64,000 nt of DNA, from the NCBI RefSeq assembly GCF_009363795.1, contig NZ_CP045420.1:601001-665000 (forward strand), in the 5' to 3' direction. The notes beneath the pieces were generated by a model. It did not search any database, was not told the origin of the DNA, and saw nothing but the letters and a program-made list of their open reading frames with translations. This document shows, piece by piece, positions 36,824 to 46,291 of the stretch; position 1 is the stretch's first letter; the number at the start of each line of letters is the position of its first letter. This stretch comes from Palleronia sp. THAF1. GTDB taxonomy: Bacteria > Pseudomonadota > Alphaproteobacteria > Rhodobacterales > Rhodobacteraceae. The position numbers were made by a program, and so were the translations under genes.

Positions 36824-38443
36824 TCACTCGGCGGGTTTGCTGTCCGGCCTGTCGGGCGCGTGAATTTCCACCCGGTCGATCCGCTCGCGCGCGAAGCCCA
36901 TGCCCAATGACACGACCATCAGCGACACCATGACGAAGATCGGCAAGCCGACGACCGTGATGACCTGCCGCAAAGCCTCCAACGCCTGATCGCCCGCCAG
37001 CAGCATCAGAACACCCGCGACCGCGCCTTCCGACACCCCCCAAAACACGCGTTGCCGGGTGGGACCGGCTTCCGCCTCTCCCGAACACAGCATGTCAACG
37101 ACCAGCGACGCCGAATCCGAGGAGGTCGCGAAGAAGATCGCAACGATCACGACACCAAGGCCTTGCAGGAACGTCGTTGCCGGGAAGCTTTCGAAGAAGG
37201 CGAACATTGCAAGCGGCACGCTTTCGGCCACGGCATCCGAGATGCGGCCCGCCTGATCGCCCATCGCCGCGCGCGCCTCTTCCCCGATGCCGTCGATTCC
37301 CATCGCGCCCCAGCCGAAGATCGCGAACCAAACAAGGGTGAAGATCGACGGTGCGAACAGAACGCCGAGAACGAATTCCCGGATCGTGCGGCCCTTGGAA
37401 ATCCGTGCGACGAACAGGCCGATGAAGGGCGACCAAGTAACTGTCCACGCCCAGTAGAAGACCGTCCACGACCCCTGCCAGCCCCAATCCTCTCGCTCTG
37501 GCATGTAGGTGGACAGCATGTCGTTCCAGAACGCCAAGCGGGGCAGATTGCCGATGTACAGGCCCACCGTCTCGACGATTCCGCGCAGCAGGAACAGGGT
37601 CGATCCGGTGATCAGGATGAAGATCATCAACCCGACGGCCATGCCGATGTTGATGTTCGACAAGAGCTTCACGCCCTTGTCCAAGCCGGCAACGATGGAG
37701 GTGACGGCGACGACCGTCAGCACTGCAAGGATACCGATGCGCAGCGGCACGCCGTTTTCCCAGCCGAACAACTCTTCCAGCCCCGCCGCGATCTGGCTGG
37801 TGCCAAGGCCCAAAGACACAGCAACCCCGAACACGGTGCCAAGGATCGCCAGCACGTCGATGCCTTTGCCGACGGGGCCGTGTATGCGATCCCCAAGCAT
37901 CGGCCAGAAGACCGAACTGACGCGCAGGGGCAGCTCATATCGGTAGATGAAGTAGGCGAAGGCCAGACCGGGCAGCGCGAAGATCGCCCATGTGTGCAGG
38001 CCCAGGTGGTAGATCGCGATGGATATGCCATCGCGCGCGGCCTCTGGGCTGAACGGCTCGACGCCCGGCAGCGGAGGGGTCGAGAAGTGCGAGATCGGCT
38101 CTGCCACGCCCCAGAACATCAGAACCGTGCCGATGCCGCCCGCAAACAGCATCGTGAACCACGACAGGTTCGAGTATTCGGGTCGATCATCGGGACGGCC
38201 CAGCCGAATATGCCCGTAGGACGAGAACGCGGCGAACAGCAGAAACGCCAGCCAGACGTTCACGCCAAGGATGAAGAACCAGCCAAGATTGCGCACGATC
38301 CAGTCGCGCGCGGTGGCGAAGGCATCCCCAATTGGGCCGGGGAAGGCAGCAAGGACCACGACGAAGACGACCATGAACGTCGCAGAGACGAAGAAGATGA
38401 TCGGATCGGTCCGAAGACCCAGACGGTCGGCAAGCTTGTGCAT
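36824..38443 (-). CDS. BCCT-family betaine/carnitine/choline transporter
   Basis: 539 residues with about 12 membrane helices. The family hallmarks are GGIGTVLMFWGVAEPISHF, and the Trp-rich WTVFYWAWTVTWSPFIGLFVARISKGRTIREF of the substrate site and cytoplasmic loop. The C-terminal tail is short (about 25 residues), so osmosensing of the BetP kind may be limited. Likely Na+ or H+ coupled uptake of a quaternary amine. Close to the Rieske pair that resembles glycine betaine monooxygenase, which suggests glycine betaine or a related substrate. Confidence 0.93.
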   Translation of the reverse strand: MHKLADRLGLRTDPIIFFVSATFMVVFVVVLAAFPGPIGDAFATARDWIVRNLGWFFILGVNVWLAFLLFAAFSSYGHIRLGRPDDRPEYSNLSWFTMLFAGGIGTVLMFWGVAEPISHFSTPPLPGVEPFSPEAARDGISIAIYHLGLHTWAIFALPGLAFAYFIYRYELPLRVSSVFWPMLGDRIHGPVGKGIDVLAILGTVFGVAVSLGLGTSQIAAGLEELFGWENGVPLRIGILAVLTVVAVTSIVAGLDKGVKLLSNINIGMAVGLMIFILITGSTLFLLRGIVETVGLYIGNLPRLAFWNDMLSTYMPEREDWGWQGSWTVFYWAWTVTWSPFIGLFVARISKGRTIREFVLGVLFAPSIFTLVWFAIFGWGAMGIDGIGEEARAAMGDQAGRISDAVAESVPLAMFAFFESFPATTFLQGLGVVIVAIFFATSSDSASLVVDMLCSGEAEAGPTRQRVFWGVSEGAVAGVLMLLAGDQALEALRQVITVVGLPIFVMVSLMVVSLGMGFARERIDRVEIHAPDRPDSKPAE

Positions 38444-38510
38444 TCTCTGCCCTCCTTCAAAGGCGCATTGGGCACAGTATCACCTAGTCCATGACCGACC
38501 TTGTCCAGTC

Positions 38511-38993
38511 TCAGTCGCGAAACAGCACGAGTTTCGATAGCGCCAGATCGGCCCGGAAGTCGCGCCCGATGGCCACAAGTCCCATGCGTGACAGGGCGGC
38601 GGCATCGAAGGTTTCATCGGTCCGATGCGCGGTCAGCTTGTCGAAGGCGATGCGATGGGTTTGCCAATCCTCGGTCGCGTCGAACGTGGCACGGAAGGAC
38701 TGCCATGGACGCTGCAATGCGGTGGTGCGCAGATGCAGATTGTAGGGCTCGGCGTTGCCGCGCACGGTCAGGGCAATGCCGTTCCAGCCTGCGGCACTGT
38801 CCACGTCGCGCGCCAGTTGCAGGAAGCCGCCGTCGTTGTCGGTGCTGACGGTGCCTGTCAGCCGGATCGCCGCGCGCCCCGCCACCTGCTGCACCGACAG
38901 CGCGCCGTCACTGACGCCGCCCATCACTTGGTCCGAGACCAGTTCCCATTCACCCGCACCGTCGCGGTCCGCATCGTAGATCAAATGTTCCAT
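38511..38993 (-). CDS. CIA30-family protein
   Basis: 160 residues starting MEHLIYDADRDG. WELVSDQVMGGVSDGAL is the hallmark of the CIA30 (NDUFAF1) family, a jelly-roll fold; mitochondrial members assist complex I assembly, bacterial roles are not defined. The first ATG with family match was chosen over an upstream extension with no similarity. Divergent from the Rieske oxygenase gene, separated by 144 bases. Confidence 0.85.
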   Translation of the reverse strand: MEHLIYDADRDGAGEWELVSDQVMGGVSDGALSVQQVAGRAAIRLTGTVSTDNDGGFLQLARDVDSAAGWNGIALTVRGNAEPYNLHLRTTALQRPWQSFRATFDATEDWQTHRIAFDKLTAHRTDETFDAAALSRMGLVAIGRDFRADLALSKLVLFRD

Positions 38994-39083
38994 TTTGCGC
39001 GACCTAGCGCTGGGCCGCGCGAAATCCGGCCCCGTGTCGTAAAGCGATCCGGCCATGTCGCGGTGATCCAAGGAACGACAGCC

Positions 39084-39099
39084 GTCTCATGCTTGAGAC
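39084..39099. promoter_or_regulatory. Dyad between the CIA30 and Rieske oxygenase genes
   Basis: GTCTCA, 4 bases, TGAGAC: a perfect 6-bp dyad about 39 bases before the oxygenase start. It is in a position where a repressor or activator would bind. No known operator was matched. Confidence 0.35.
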
Positions 39100-39137
39100 C
39101 CAACACGAGGAGACCACCCGGCTTTGGAGGCCAACCG

Positions 39138-40373
39138 ATGAGCACACGCTCTGAAATGCTGTCGCAACTGATGCAACGCGCCCCCGGACACTCGCTGAAT
39201 CGCGCGCTCTACACGGATGCCGACTTCTACGCCGTGGACATGGAAGAGCTGTGGTATCGCGAGTGGCTGCTGGTTGGCGCCGTGTCAGAGATCCCCAAGG
39301 CGGGCAACACGATGACGCTGCAGGTGGGCGACCATTCGGTGATCGTCGCGCGCGGCGCCGATGGGGAGGTCCGCGCCTTCCACAACGCCTGCCGCCACCG
39401 CGGATCGCGCCTGTGCAAGCCGGGCAAGGCATCGGCACCGAAGCTGGTCTGCCCTTACCATCAGTGGACCTACGATCTGGACGGTCGCCTGATGTGGGCG
39501 CGCGACATGGGCGCGGATTTCGACGCGAGCGCGCATGGGCTGAAGTCGGTGCACTGCCGCGTGGCGGCCGGTATCGTCTTCATCTGCCTTGGCGAAACCG
39601 CCCCCGCCTTCGATGCACTGGCCGAGGCCGCACAAACCTACGCCGGGCCGCATGGGCTGGAGAACTGCAAGCTCGCGCATGAGACGACCATCATTGAGGA
39701 CGGCAACTGGAAGCTCGTGATGGAGAATAACCGCGAGTGCTACCATTGCTCCGGCGCACATCCGGCGCTCACGGTGACCTTCGACGACAACCCCAACATC
39801 GCGGGCGACGGGTCGGGCAAGGACGATCCCGTGATGGCCGCGCACCTGAAGAAGTGCGAAGCGGCGGGCCTTCCGTCACGCTTCCACATTGCGACCGACG
39901 AGCAGTGGCGCTTCGTCCGCGTGCCCCTTGTGCCGGGTGCCGTCAGCTACACGATGGACGGTGGACAGGCCTGCGAAAAGCTGGTCGGCGACGTGTCGAT
40001 CCGCGACGCGGGCAGCCTGCTGTTCTTCCACTACCCCAACAGCTGGAACCACTTTTTGGGCGACGTAATAATGCTGTTCTCGATGATCCCCGTTGGCCCG
40101 CGCCAGACGGCGGTCACGACCAAGTGGTTCGTTCACAAGGACGCGGTCGAGGGCAAGGACTACGATCTGCACCGCCTGACGACCGTTTGGGAGCAGACCA
40201 ACGCAGAGGACCGCGCCGTGGTCGAGGAAAATCAGATGGGCATCAATTCCCCCGCCTATGAGCCGGGACCCTATTCGCCCGTGCAAGAGTCGGGCGTACG
40301 GCAGTTCGTGGACTGGTACACCCGCACGATGACCTCTCGGCTGACCGGACGGCGGGTCATGGCCGCAGAGTAA
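39138..40373 (+). CDS. gbcA: Rieske aromatic-ring-hydroxylating-type oxygenase, glycine betaine monooxygenase-like
   Basis: 411 residues from the ATG 7 bases after GGAGG. Rieske centre: CRHRGSRLC and CPYHQWTYD (about residues 85-110). The mononuclear iron region is ENNRECYHCSGAHP with downstream acid. The N-terminus LNRALYTDADFYAVDMEELWYREW resembles GbcA, which with GbcB removes a methyl from glycine betaine to give dimethylglycine. Stachydrine and carnitine oxygenases are close relatives, so the substrate is inferred. The next gene encodes the matching reductase. Confidence 0.85.
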   Translation: MSTRSEMLSQLMQRAPGHSLNRALYTDADFYAVDMEELWYREWLLVGAVSEIPKAGNTMTLQVGDHSVIVARGADGEVRAFHNACRHRGSRLCKPGKASAPKLVCPYHQWTYDLDGRLMWARDMGADFDASAHGLKSVHCRVAAGIVFICLGETAPAFDALAEAAQTYAGPHGLENCKLAHETTIIEDGNWKLVMENNRECYHCSGAHPALTVTFDDNPNIAGDGSGKDDPVMAAHLKKCEAAGLPSRFHIATDEQWRFVRVPLVPGAVSYTMDGGQACEKLVGDVSIRDAGSLLFFHYPNSWNHFLGDVIMLFSMIPVGPRQTAVTTKWFVHKDAVEGKDYDLHRLTTVWEQTNAEDRAVVEENQMGINSPAYEPGPYSPVQESGVRQFVDWYTRTMTSRLTGRRVMAAE

Positions 40374-40424
40374 GGATGCCTCCGGCAAAGGTATTTTTGG
40401 AACGATGAAGGACAGGCGGGCGCG

Positions 40425-41471
40425 ATGATCGAAGTGTGGACCGACGAAGAGGCGCTGGAATGTACGATGGTGGTTCCCGAGGCGCCGAATGTGCGCACCT
40501 TCGCATTCCGAGCGCCATCGGGGCGCCTGTTCGACTACCGACCGGGCCAGTTCGTCACGCTTGAGCTGCCGGTGCCGGGCGGTCCGATCCACCGGACCTA
40601 CTCGATCTCTTCCTCACCCTCGCGCCCCTTGGCGCTGAGCGTCACGGTCAAGGCACAGGAAGGCAGCGTCGGCACGCGCTGGATGTTCGACCACGTGAAC
40701 GTCGGCACGCGCATCAAGGCCTCCGGGCCGGCGGGGTCTTTCACTTTGGGACCGACCGATCGCAAGTATCTGCTGATTTCTGCCGGGTCGGGCATCACGC
40801 CGATGATGTCGATGCTGTCCTATCTCTATGACTACGGCACCGACCCCGACGTGCGCCTGATCGCCTGCGCGCGCCGCCCCACCGACCTGGTCTTCCCGCA
40901 GACCCTGACGCATATGGCGGGCCGTGTGCCCGGCCTGAAGCTGTCTTTCGCGGTCACGGAAGAGGAACCCTATCAGGTCTGGACCGGCTACATGGGCCGC
41001 CTGAACCAGTTGATGCTGGGGACGATGGCGCCCGACTACCTGGAGCGGGACGTCTACTGCTGTGGCCCCGAGCCGTTCATGCAGATGGTGCGCGAGGCGC
41101 TATCCTACATGGGCTACGACATGGCGCGTTTCCGTCAGGAAAGCTTCGCCGCGCCCGCCCCGGTGGCCGAAGTCGTGCCCGATGATGACGTTGTCCCGGA
41201 TGCCGCCGCATCGGCGCAGGTGACCTTCGCGCGCGCCGGTGTCACGCTGGACTGCCGTGAGACCGACACGATCCTTGCGCTCAGCCGCGCCAACGCCCTG
41301 CGCATTCCCTACGGCTGCACCTTCGGCATCTGCGGTACCTGCAAGGTGCGTAAGACGAAGGGAGAGGTGCGCATGGTTCATAATGGCGGAATCTCGGATG
41401 ACGACGTGGCGGATGGCTGGATCCTGACCTGCTGTTCACACCCCGTGGGCGAGGTTGAGATCGACGCCTGA
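40425..41471 (+). CDS. gbcB: Flavin/2Fe-2S oxidoreductase partner of the Rieske oxygenase
   Basis: 348 residues in three domains. The FAD domain has HRTYSISSSPSRP, the NAD domain has LISAGSGITPMMSML and CCGPEPFM, and the C-terminal plant-type ferredoxin has YGCTFGICGTC plus a last Cys in LTCCSHP. It passes electrons from NAD(P)H to the oxygenase encoded 51 bases upstream. The ATG has ACAGGCGGG, a moderate site. Confidence 0.87.
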   Translation: MIEVWTDEEALECTMVVPEAPNVRTFAFRAPSGRLFDYRPGQFVTLELPVPGGPIHRTYSISSSPSRPLALSVTVKAQEGSVGTRWMFDHVNVGTRIKASGPAGSFTLGPTDRKYLLISAGSGITPMMSMLSYLYDYGTDPDVRLIACARRPTDLVFPQTLTHMAGRVPGLKLSFAVTEEEPYQVWTGYMGRLNQLMLGTMAPDYLERDVYCCGPEPFMQMVREALSYMGYDMARFRQESFAAPAPVAEVVPDDDVVPDAAASAQVTFARAGVTLDCRETDTILALSRANALRIPYGCTFGICGTCKVRKTKGEVRMVHNGGISDDDVADGWILTCCSHPVGEVEIDA

Positions 41472-41542
41472 TCGGGTGCTTGCCCCAAGGCGGGGCGCAG
41501 GCGATACGGGACGGGCCTTTTAAGCGAGAAGACCCGCCCACC

Positions 41543-42286
41543 ATGCTTTTCCGCCTGATCCTTGCCCTACTGATCGCCGTCGTGCCGCGTGTGGCGTCGG
41601 CGGATGTGGTGACGGTCTTCGCGGCCGCCAGCCTGAAGGGCGCGCTCGACGTGGTGGCCGAAGGGTTCGCGGCGTCTGGCGACGACACGGTGCGCCCGAT
41701 CTACGCAGGCTCTGCGGCCTTGGCCCGGCAGATCGCCGCAGGCGCGCCGGGGGATGTAGCGATCCTGGCGAGCAGCGATTGGATGGACACGCTGGAGGCA
41801 TCGGGCGACTTGGCACCTGACACGCGGCGGGACTTGCTATCCAATCGATTGGTGGTGGTGGCTCCGGTCCCGGCGGAACCAATGCGGCTGGAAGACTTGC
41901 CCAAAGCGCTGGGCACCGGGCGCCTCGCGATGGCGTTGGTCGATGCGGTGCCCGCTGGCGTCTACGGGCGGCAGGCGTTGCGGACATCGGGCCTGTGGGA
42001 CGCCGTCGCCCCCCAAGTCGCGCAGGCTGATAACGTGCGCGCGGCGCTGGCGTTGGTGGCCGTCGGCGCGACCCCATACGGCATCGTCTACGCCACGGAT
42101 GCTGCGGCAGAACCACGCGTCGGCATCGTCGCTACCATCCCGCCCGACGCACACGATCCGATCCGATATCCCGTGGCCGCACTGGCGCAGGGTGATTCGG
42201 CAGCGGCGCAGCGGTTCCTGGACTACCTAGCAACGCCCGCCGCCAAAGACGCCTTCGCTGCGGCTGGCTTCGAGGTGCTGCCGTGA
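41543..42286 (+). CDS. modA: Molybdate ABC transporter, periplasmic binding protein
   Basis: 247 residues. Signal peptide MLFRLILALLIAVVPRVASA, then VVTVFAAASLKGALDVV and PIYAGSAALARQIAAGAPGD, the oxyanion-binding segments of ModA. The ATG after the leader was chosen over an upstream in-frame start because it places the signal peptide at the N-terminus. It overlaps modB by 4 bases. Substrate could be molybdate or tungstate; molybdate is usual with this operon form. Confidence 0.94.
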   Translation: MLFRLILALLIAVVPRVASADVVTVFAAASLKGALDVVAEGFAASGDDTVRPIYAGSAALARQIAAGAPGDVAILASSDWMDTLEASGDLAPDTRRDLLSNRLVVVAPVPAEPMRLEDLPKALGTGRLAMALVDAVPAGVYGRQALRTSGLWDAVAPQVAQADNVRAALALVAVGATPYGIVYATDAAAEPRVGIVATIPPDAHDPIRYPVAALAQGDSAAAQRFLDYLATPAAKDAFAAAGFEVLP

Positions 42287-42978
42287 TCGAATGGCTGGGA
42301 GCAGAGGCTTATGCCGCGCTGGCGCTGTCGTTGAAGGTGTCGTTCTGGGCGACGGTCGCCAGCCTGCCGCCGGGCATCTGGGTGGCCTACGTCCTTGCGC
42401 GCAAGTCGTTCCCGGGCCGACAGCTGCTGAACGGGTTGGTGCTGCTGCCGCTGATCCTGCCTCCGGTCGTTACGGGATATGTTCTTCTGTTGGCTCTTGG
42501 TCCACGCGCGCCCCTTGGCGCGTTCCTCGCGCAGTTCGGCATCGTCTTCGCGTTCCGCTGGACCGGAGCCGCGCTTGCCGCCGCGATCATGGCGTTCCCC
42601 TTGCTGGTCCGCGCGATCCGCCTGTCGATCGAGGCGGTCGATCCGGGGTTGGAGCAAGCCGCCCGGACGCTGGGCGCCAACCGCTTGTGGACCTTCGGGA
42701 CCGTCACGCTGCCGCTGATCCTGCCCGGCATCCTGACCGGCGCGGTGCTGGCCTTCGCCAAGGCGATGGGAGAGTTCGGGGCGACGATCACCTTCGTCGC
42801 CAACATCCCCGGCGAGACGCGCACGCTGCCCACGGCGATCTACACCTTCCTTCAGGTGCCGGGCGGGGAAGGGGCGGCGCTGAAGCTGGTGGCTGTGTCC
42901 GTCGCCGTGTCGATGGGGGCGGTACTTGTGTCGGAATGGATATCCGCGCGGGTGGCAAAGCGGGTGGCCGGTCGATGA
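42283..42978 (+). CDS. modB: Molybdate ABC transporter permease
   Basis: 231 residues, five to six membrane helices. The EAA loop is EQAARTLGANRLWTFGTVTLPLI, followed by GAVLAFAKAMGEFGATITFV, typical of ModB. Its ATG overlaps the modA stop and its stop overlaps the modC start (ATGA both), so modABC are tightly coupled. Confidence 0.95.
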   Translation: MIEWLGAEAYAALALSLKVSFWATVASLPPGIWVAYVLARKSFPGRQLLNGLVLLPLILPPVVTGYVLLLALGPRAPLGAFLAQFGIVFAFRWTGAALAAAIMAFPLLVRAIRLSIEAVDPGLEQAARTLGANRLWTFGTVTLPLILPGILTGAVLAFAKAMGEFGATITFVANIPGETRTLPTAIYTFLQVPGGEGAALKLVAVSVAVSMGAVLVSEWISARVAKRVAGR

Positions 42979-44057
42979 GCCTCGATATCGCGATAAAGCA
43001 TCGGCAGGGGAACTTCACGCTCGACGCCAGCTTTACGGCCCCTGCCGGGGTGACGGTTCTGTTCGGGCGGTCCGGCTCTGGCAAGACGACATTGGTGAAC
43101 GCGGTGGCGGGGCTGTTGCGGCCCGATCAGGGGCGCGTCGTCGTGGGTGGTGAAATCCTGTTCAACGCCGCGCGGGACATCGACCGCGCCCCGGAAAAGC
43201 GCGGGTTGGGCTATATTTTTCAGGACGGACGGCTGTTTCCGCATCTGACGGTGAACCAGAACCTGCACTATGCCGAGTGGTATCGCGGAGAGGTGCGGGA
43301 CGCCGACAAGGTCATCGCGATGCTGGGGCTGGAGCCGCTTCTGGATCGCCGACCCGCCGCATTGTCGGGCGGGGAAAAGCAGCGCGTCGCCATTGGGCGC
43401 GCTTTGCTGGCCGGACCGCGTCTGATCTTGGCCGATGAGCCGCTGGCCGCGCTGGATGACGCGCGGAAATCAGAGATCCTGCCCTACTTCGAGCGCCTGC
43501 GAGACGCCTTTGACGTGCCGATCCTGTACGTCAGTCACTCGGCGGCAGAGGTCGCGCGGTTGGCGACCACGGTCGTTGCGTTGGAAAACGGACGCGTGGT
43601 GCGCGCAGGCCCGGCTGCGGAAGTGCTGGCCGATCCGCGCGTGATGCCCACGGGCGTGCGTGCGGCCGGAGCCGTGCTGGAGGCGCGGGTGGCCACTCAC
43701 CACGAGGACGGGTTGAGTGAGTTGGATGCTGGCGGCGTGGCGCTGTTCCTGCCCCGCGTACCACTGGCGGTGGGTGCGCCGATCCGGGTGCGCATCGCGG
43801 CGCAAGAGGTACTGCTGTCGCGCGATAGGCCCGTGGGACTGTCTGCGCTGAATGTGATCGAAGGACGCATCGTCGAGATTCGTGCTGGAACCGGACCGGG
43901 CGTGCTGGTCGTTCTGGAAACTGCCGCAGGACGGGTTCTGGCCCGTGTGACAGCTCGGTCGGCCAGCGCGCTGGGGCTGGCCGAAGGCGGCACGTGCCAT
44001 GCGGTTCTGAAATCGCTCGCCATCGCACCCGACGATGTGGGGCAGGGCGGGCTGTAG
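42975..44057 (+). CDS. modC: Molybdate ABC transporter ATPase with MOP domain
   Basis: 360 residues. Walker A LFGRSGSGKTTLVNAVAG, signature LSGGEKQRVAIGRAL, Walker B LILADEPLAALD. The last 70 residues form a MOP/TOBE domain (LSALNVIEGRIVEIRAG...VTARSASALGLAEG) that binds oxyanion and inhibits transport in the family. Completes modABC. Convergent with xylB, with 39 bases between and no clear terminator hairpin. Confidence 0.95.
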   Translation: MSLDIAIKHRQGNFTLDASFTAPAGVTVLFGRSGSGKTTLVNAVAGLLRPDQGRVVVGGEILFNAARDIDRAPEKRGLGYIFQDGRLFPHLTVNQNLHYAEWYRGEVRDADKVIAMLGLEPLLDRRPAALSGGEKQRVAIGRALLAGPRLILADEPLAALDDARKSEILPYFERLRDAFDVPILYVSHSAAEVARLATTVVALENGRVVRAGPAAEVLADPRVMPTGVRAAGAVLEARVATHHEDGLSELDAGGVALFLPRVPLAVGAPIRVRIAAQEVLLSRDRPVGLSALNVIEGRIVEIRAGTGPGVLVVLETAAGRVLARVTARSASALGLAEGGTCHAVLKSLAIAPDDVGQGGL

Positions 44058-44096
44058 GGGTCAGACGAAGCGACCGACGATGCCCTTTGGCGGTAC

Positions 44097-45518
44097 CTAG
44101 AACTCCGTCAGGAAGGCGGCGGCTTTGCGGTATCGGGTGTGTGCTGCCTCGAAGGCGTCGGTCAGCGTGCGTTCCGGCTGGACGGTCTTCGCGATGGGCG
44201 GCGCGGCACAGGTGGTGTCGCCCGTAGCGGCCATCCGACCCAAGCGCGCGGCCCCAAGAGCGGCACCGAAGTCGCCCGCCTCCGGCACGTCGACCGGCAG
44301 GTCCAGCGCGGTGGCGATGGCGGACAGCCAGTAGTCCGACCGGCTGCCGCCGCCTACAGCAACAAGGCTGTCGATGCGCGTACCCGTGGCGGCAAGTGCA
44401 TCCCGGCTGTCGCGCAGGGCGAAGGTGACGCCCTCGATCACGGCGCGGGTGCCTGCGGCGGTGTCGGTGGTATGGTCGAGGCCAAGGAAGCCCGCGCGCG
44501 CCGAGGCAGAGTTCAGCGGCGTGCGTTCGCCACCCAGATACGGCAGGAACACGGTCTTTCCGGGGGCTTGCAGCGGGCCGAGGGTGGCGGTCAGGTCCTG
44601 CGCGCTTTGACCGACGAGACCCGCATACCAGTTCAGCGAGTCGGTCGCCGACAGGATCACGCCCATCTGGTGCCAGGTGTCGGGGATCGCGTGGCAGAAG
44701 GTGTGGACGGCGGTCTCCGGCTTCGGCGTGAAGCCTTCGGTGGCGACGAACAGCACGCCAGAGGTGCCGAGGGACACAAACGCGCGGCCCGGTTCCGTCA
44801 CGCCCATTCCGATGGCGGATGCGGCGTTGTCGCCCGCGCCGCCAGCGACCGGGGTGTTCTTGGGCAGACCGAAACGCGCGGCCAGATCGTCACGCAGTTG
44901 GCCGGAGACGGCAGAGCCTTCGACCAGCCGTCCGGCCGCACCGGCGGACAGTCCGCAACGTGCCAGCAGATCGTCGGACCACTTCCGCGCGCCGACGTCC
45001 AGCCACGCGGTGCCTGCGGCGTCGGACATCTCGGCCACGCGCTCTCCGGTCAGCCACAGGCGCAGGTAGTCCTTTGGCAGCAGCACGGCGTCGGTCTTGG
45101 CGAAAACCTCCGGCTCGTTCCGGCGCACCCATTCCACCTTGGGGGCAGAAAAGCCGGGGAACACGATATTGCCCGTGATCCGCCGCCAGATCGGGTTCGC
45201 GTCCATCTCGGCGGCTTCCGCATGGGCGCGGGTGTCGTTCCACAGCAGGCAGGGGCGCAGGGGGGTGTCATCCGCCCCAAGCATCGTGACGCCGTGCATG
45301 TGGCCCGACAGGCCGATGCCTTGCACGCCGGACAGATCGCCTAACTTGGATAGCACGGCCTCTGCCGCCACGATCCACGAGGCCGGGTTCTGCTCTGACC
45401 AGCCGTCGTGCGGGCGTTCCACACTCAGCGGGGCCGCCGCTTCGGCCACCACCCGCTCATCGGCGTCGATCAAAAGCCCCTTCAGGGACGACGTTCCAAG
45501 GTCCAGTCCCAAAAACAT
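44097..45518 (-). CDS. xylB: Xylulokinase
   Basis: 473 residues of the FGGY kinase family. The N-terminal LGLDLGTSSLKGLLIDADE nucleotide-binding loop is followed by LSGHMHGVTML and WNDTRAHAEA (substrate pocket), then GAGDNAASAIGMG and SLGTSGVLF, with VGGGSRSDYW in the C-terminal ATP lobe. It phosphorylates D-xylulose to xylulose-5-phosphate. Its ATG overlaps the ABC ATPase stop by one base. xylA is not in the window. Confidence 0.93.
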   Translation of the reverse strand: MFLGLDLGTSSLKGLLIDADERVVAEAAAPLSVERPHDGWSEQNPASWIVAAEAVLSKLGDLSGVQGIGLSGHMHGVTMLGADDTPLRPCLLWNDTRAHAEAAEMDANPIWRRITGNIVFPGFSAPKVEWVRRNEPEVFAKTDAVLLPKDYLRLWLTGERVAEMSDAAGTAWLDVGARKWSDDLLARCGLSAGAAGRLVEGSAVSGQLRDDLAARFGLPKNTPVAGGAGDNAASAIGMGVTEPGRAFVSLGTSGVLFVATEGFTPKPETAVHTFCHAIPDTWHQMGVILSATDSLNWYAGLVGQSAQDLTATLGPLQAPGKTVFLPYLGGERTPLNSASARAGFLGLDHTTDTAAGTRAVIEGVTFALRDSRDALAATGTRIDSLVAVGGGSRSDYWLSAIATALDLPVDVPEAGDFGAALGAARLGRMAATGDTTCAAPPIAKTVQPERTLTDAFEAAHTRYRKAAAFLTEF

Positions 45519-46291
45519 CAGGCGGCCAGATGCGCGGGGGTCTTACCAGCGATGATCATCGCCAACAGATCGTCGGTGCTGACGTCGTCCACATCCACCA
45601 CGCCGACCAACTCGCCGTTTTTCATCACGGCGGCGCGGTCGCACAGACGCTTCACCTGATGCACATCGTGGTCGATCAGGAAAATGCCAAGCCCCTGCTT
45701 CTTCAGCTCTTGGATCAAATCGGCGACCATCTGAGTCTCTTGCGGGCCAAGCGCCGCCGTCGGTTCGTCCATGATCAGGATCTTGGCCTGGAAGTAGACG
45801 GCGCGCGCGATGGCAACGGATTGACGCTGACCACCCGACAAGGCCGAGACGGGCGCGTTGAACTTGCGGAAGTTCGGGTTCAGGCGCTGGAAGATCTTGC
45901 GGGTCTCAGCCTCCATCGCGCTGTCGTTGACGAAGCCGAAGGGGGTCGTCAGCTCGCGCCCCAGAAACAGATTGGACGCAGCATCGAGGTTATCGGCCAG
46001 CGCAAGCGTCTGGTAGATGGTCTCGATGTTGTAGTCGCGGGCGTCGCGGGGATTGTTGATCTCGGCCTTTTCACCGTTGACGAAGACCTCTCCGCTGTCC
46101 TGCCGATACGCCCCCGACAGGCACTTGATCAGCGTCGACTTGCCCGCGCCGTTGTGGCCCAGCAGGCCGACGACTTCGCCCGGATAAAGGTCCACGCTGA
46201 CGTGATCGACAGCCTTGATGCCGCCGAATGCGATGGAGATGTCCTTCAGCTCGACAAGCGGCGTTCCAGAACGGTTCACTTTATCCGACAT
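45518..46291 (-). CDS. xylG: Xylose-type sugar ABC transporter ATPase
   Basis: 257 residues, a single ABC domain rather than the fused pair seen in E. coli XylG. Walker [19 protein letters not shown], signature [16 protein letters not shown], Walker [16 protein letters not shown]. It overlaps the permease gene before it and xylB after it by one base each. Substrate is inferred from the operon; other aldoses are possible. Confidence 0.88.
   Translation of the reverse strand: MSDKVNRSGTPLVELKDISIAFGGIKAVDHVSVDLYPGEVVGLLGHNGAGKSTLIKCLSGAYRQDSGEVFVNGEKAEINNPRDARDYNIETIYQTLALADNLDAASNLFLGRELTTPFGFVNDSAMEAETRKIFQRLNPNFRKFNAPVSALSGGQRQSVAIARAVYFQAKILIMDEPTAALGPQETQMVADLIQELKKQGLGIFLIDHDVHQVKRLCDRAAVMKNGELVGVVDVDDVSTDDLLAMIIAGKTPAHLAA

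Noticed and set aside
37052-38494. 480-codon forward frame opposite the BCCT gene
   Set aside because: Arg/Gln/His/Asp-rich antisense of a transporter; not a protein-like sequence.
41472-41542. Molybdenum-cofactor riboswitch before modA
   Set aside because: The 71-base gap is too short and lacks the expected stems.
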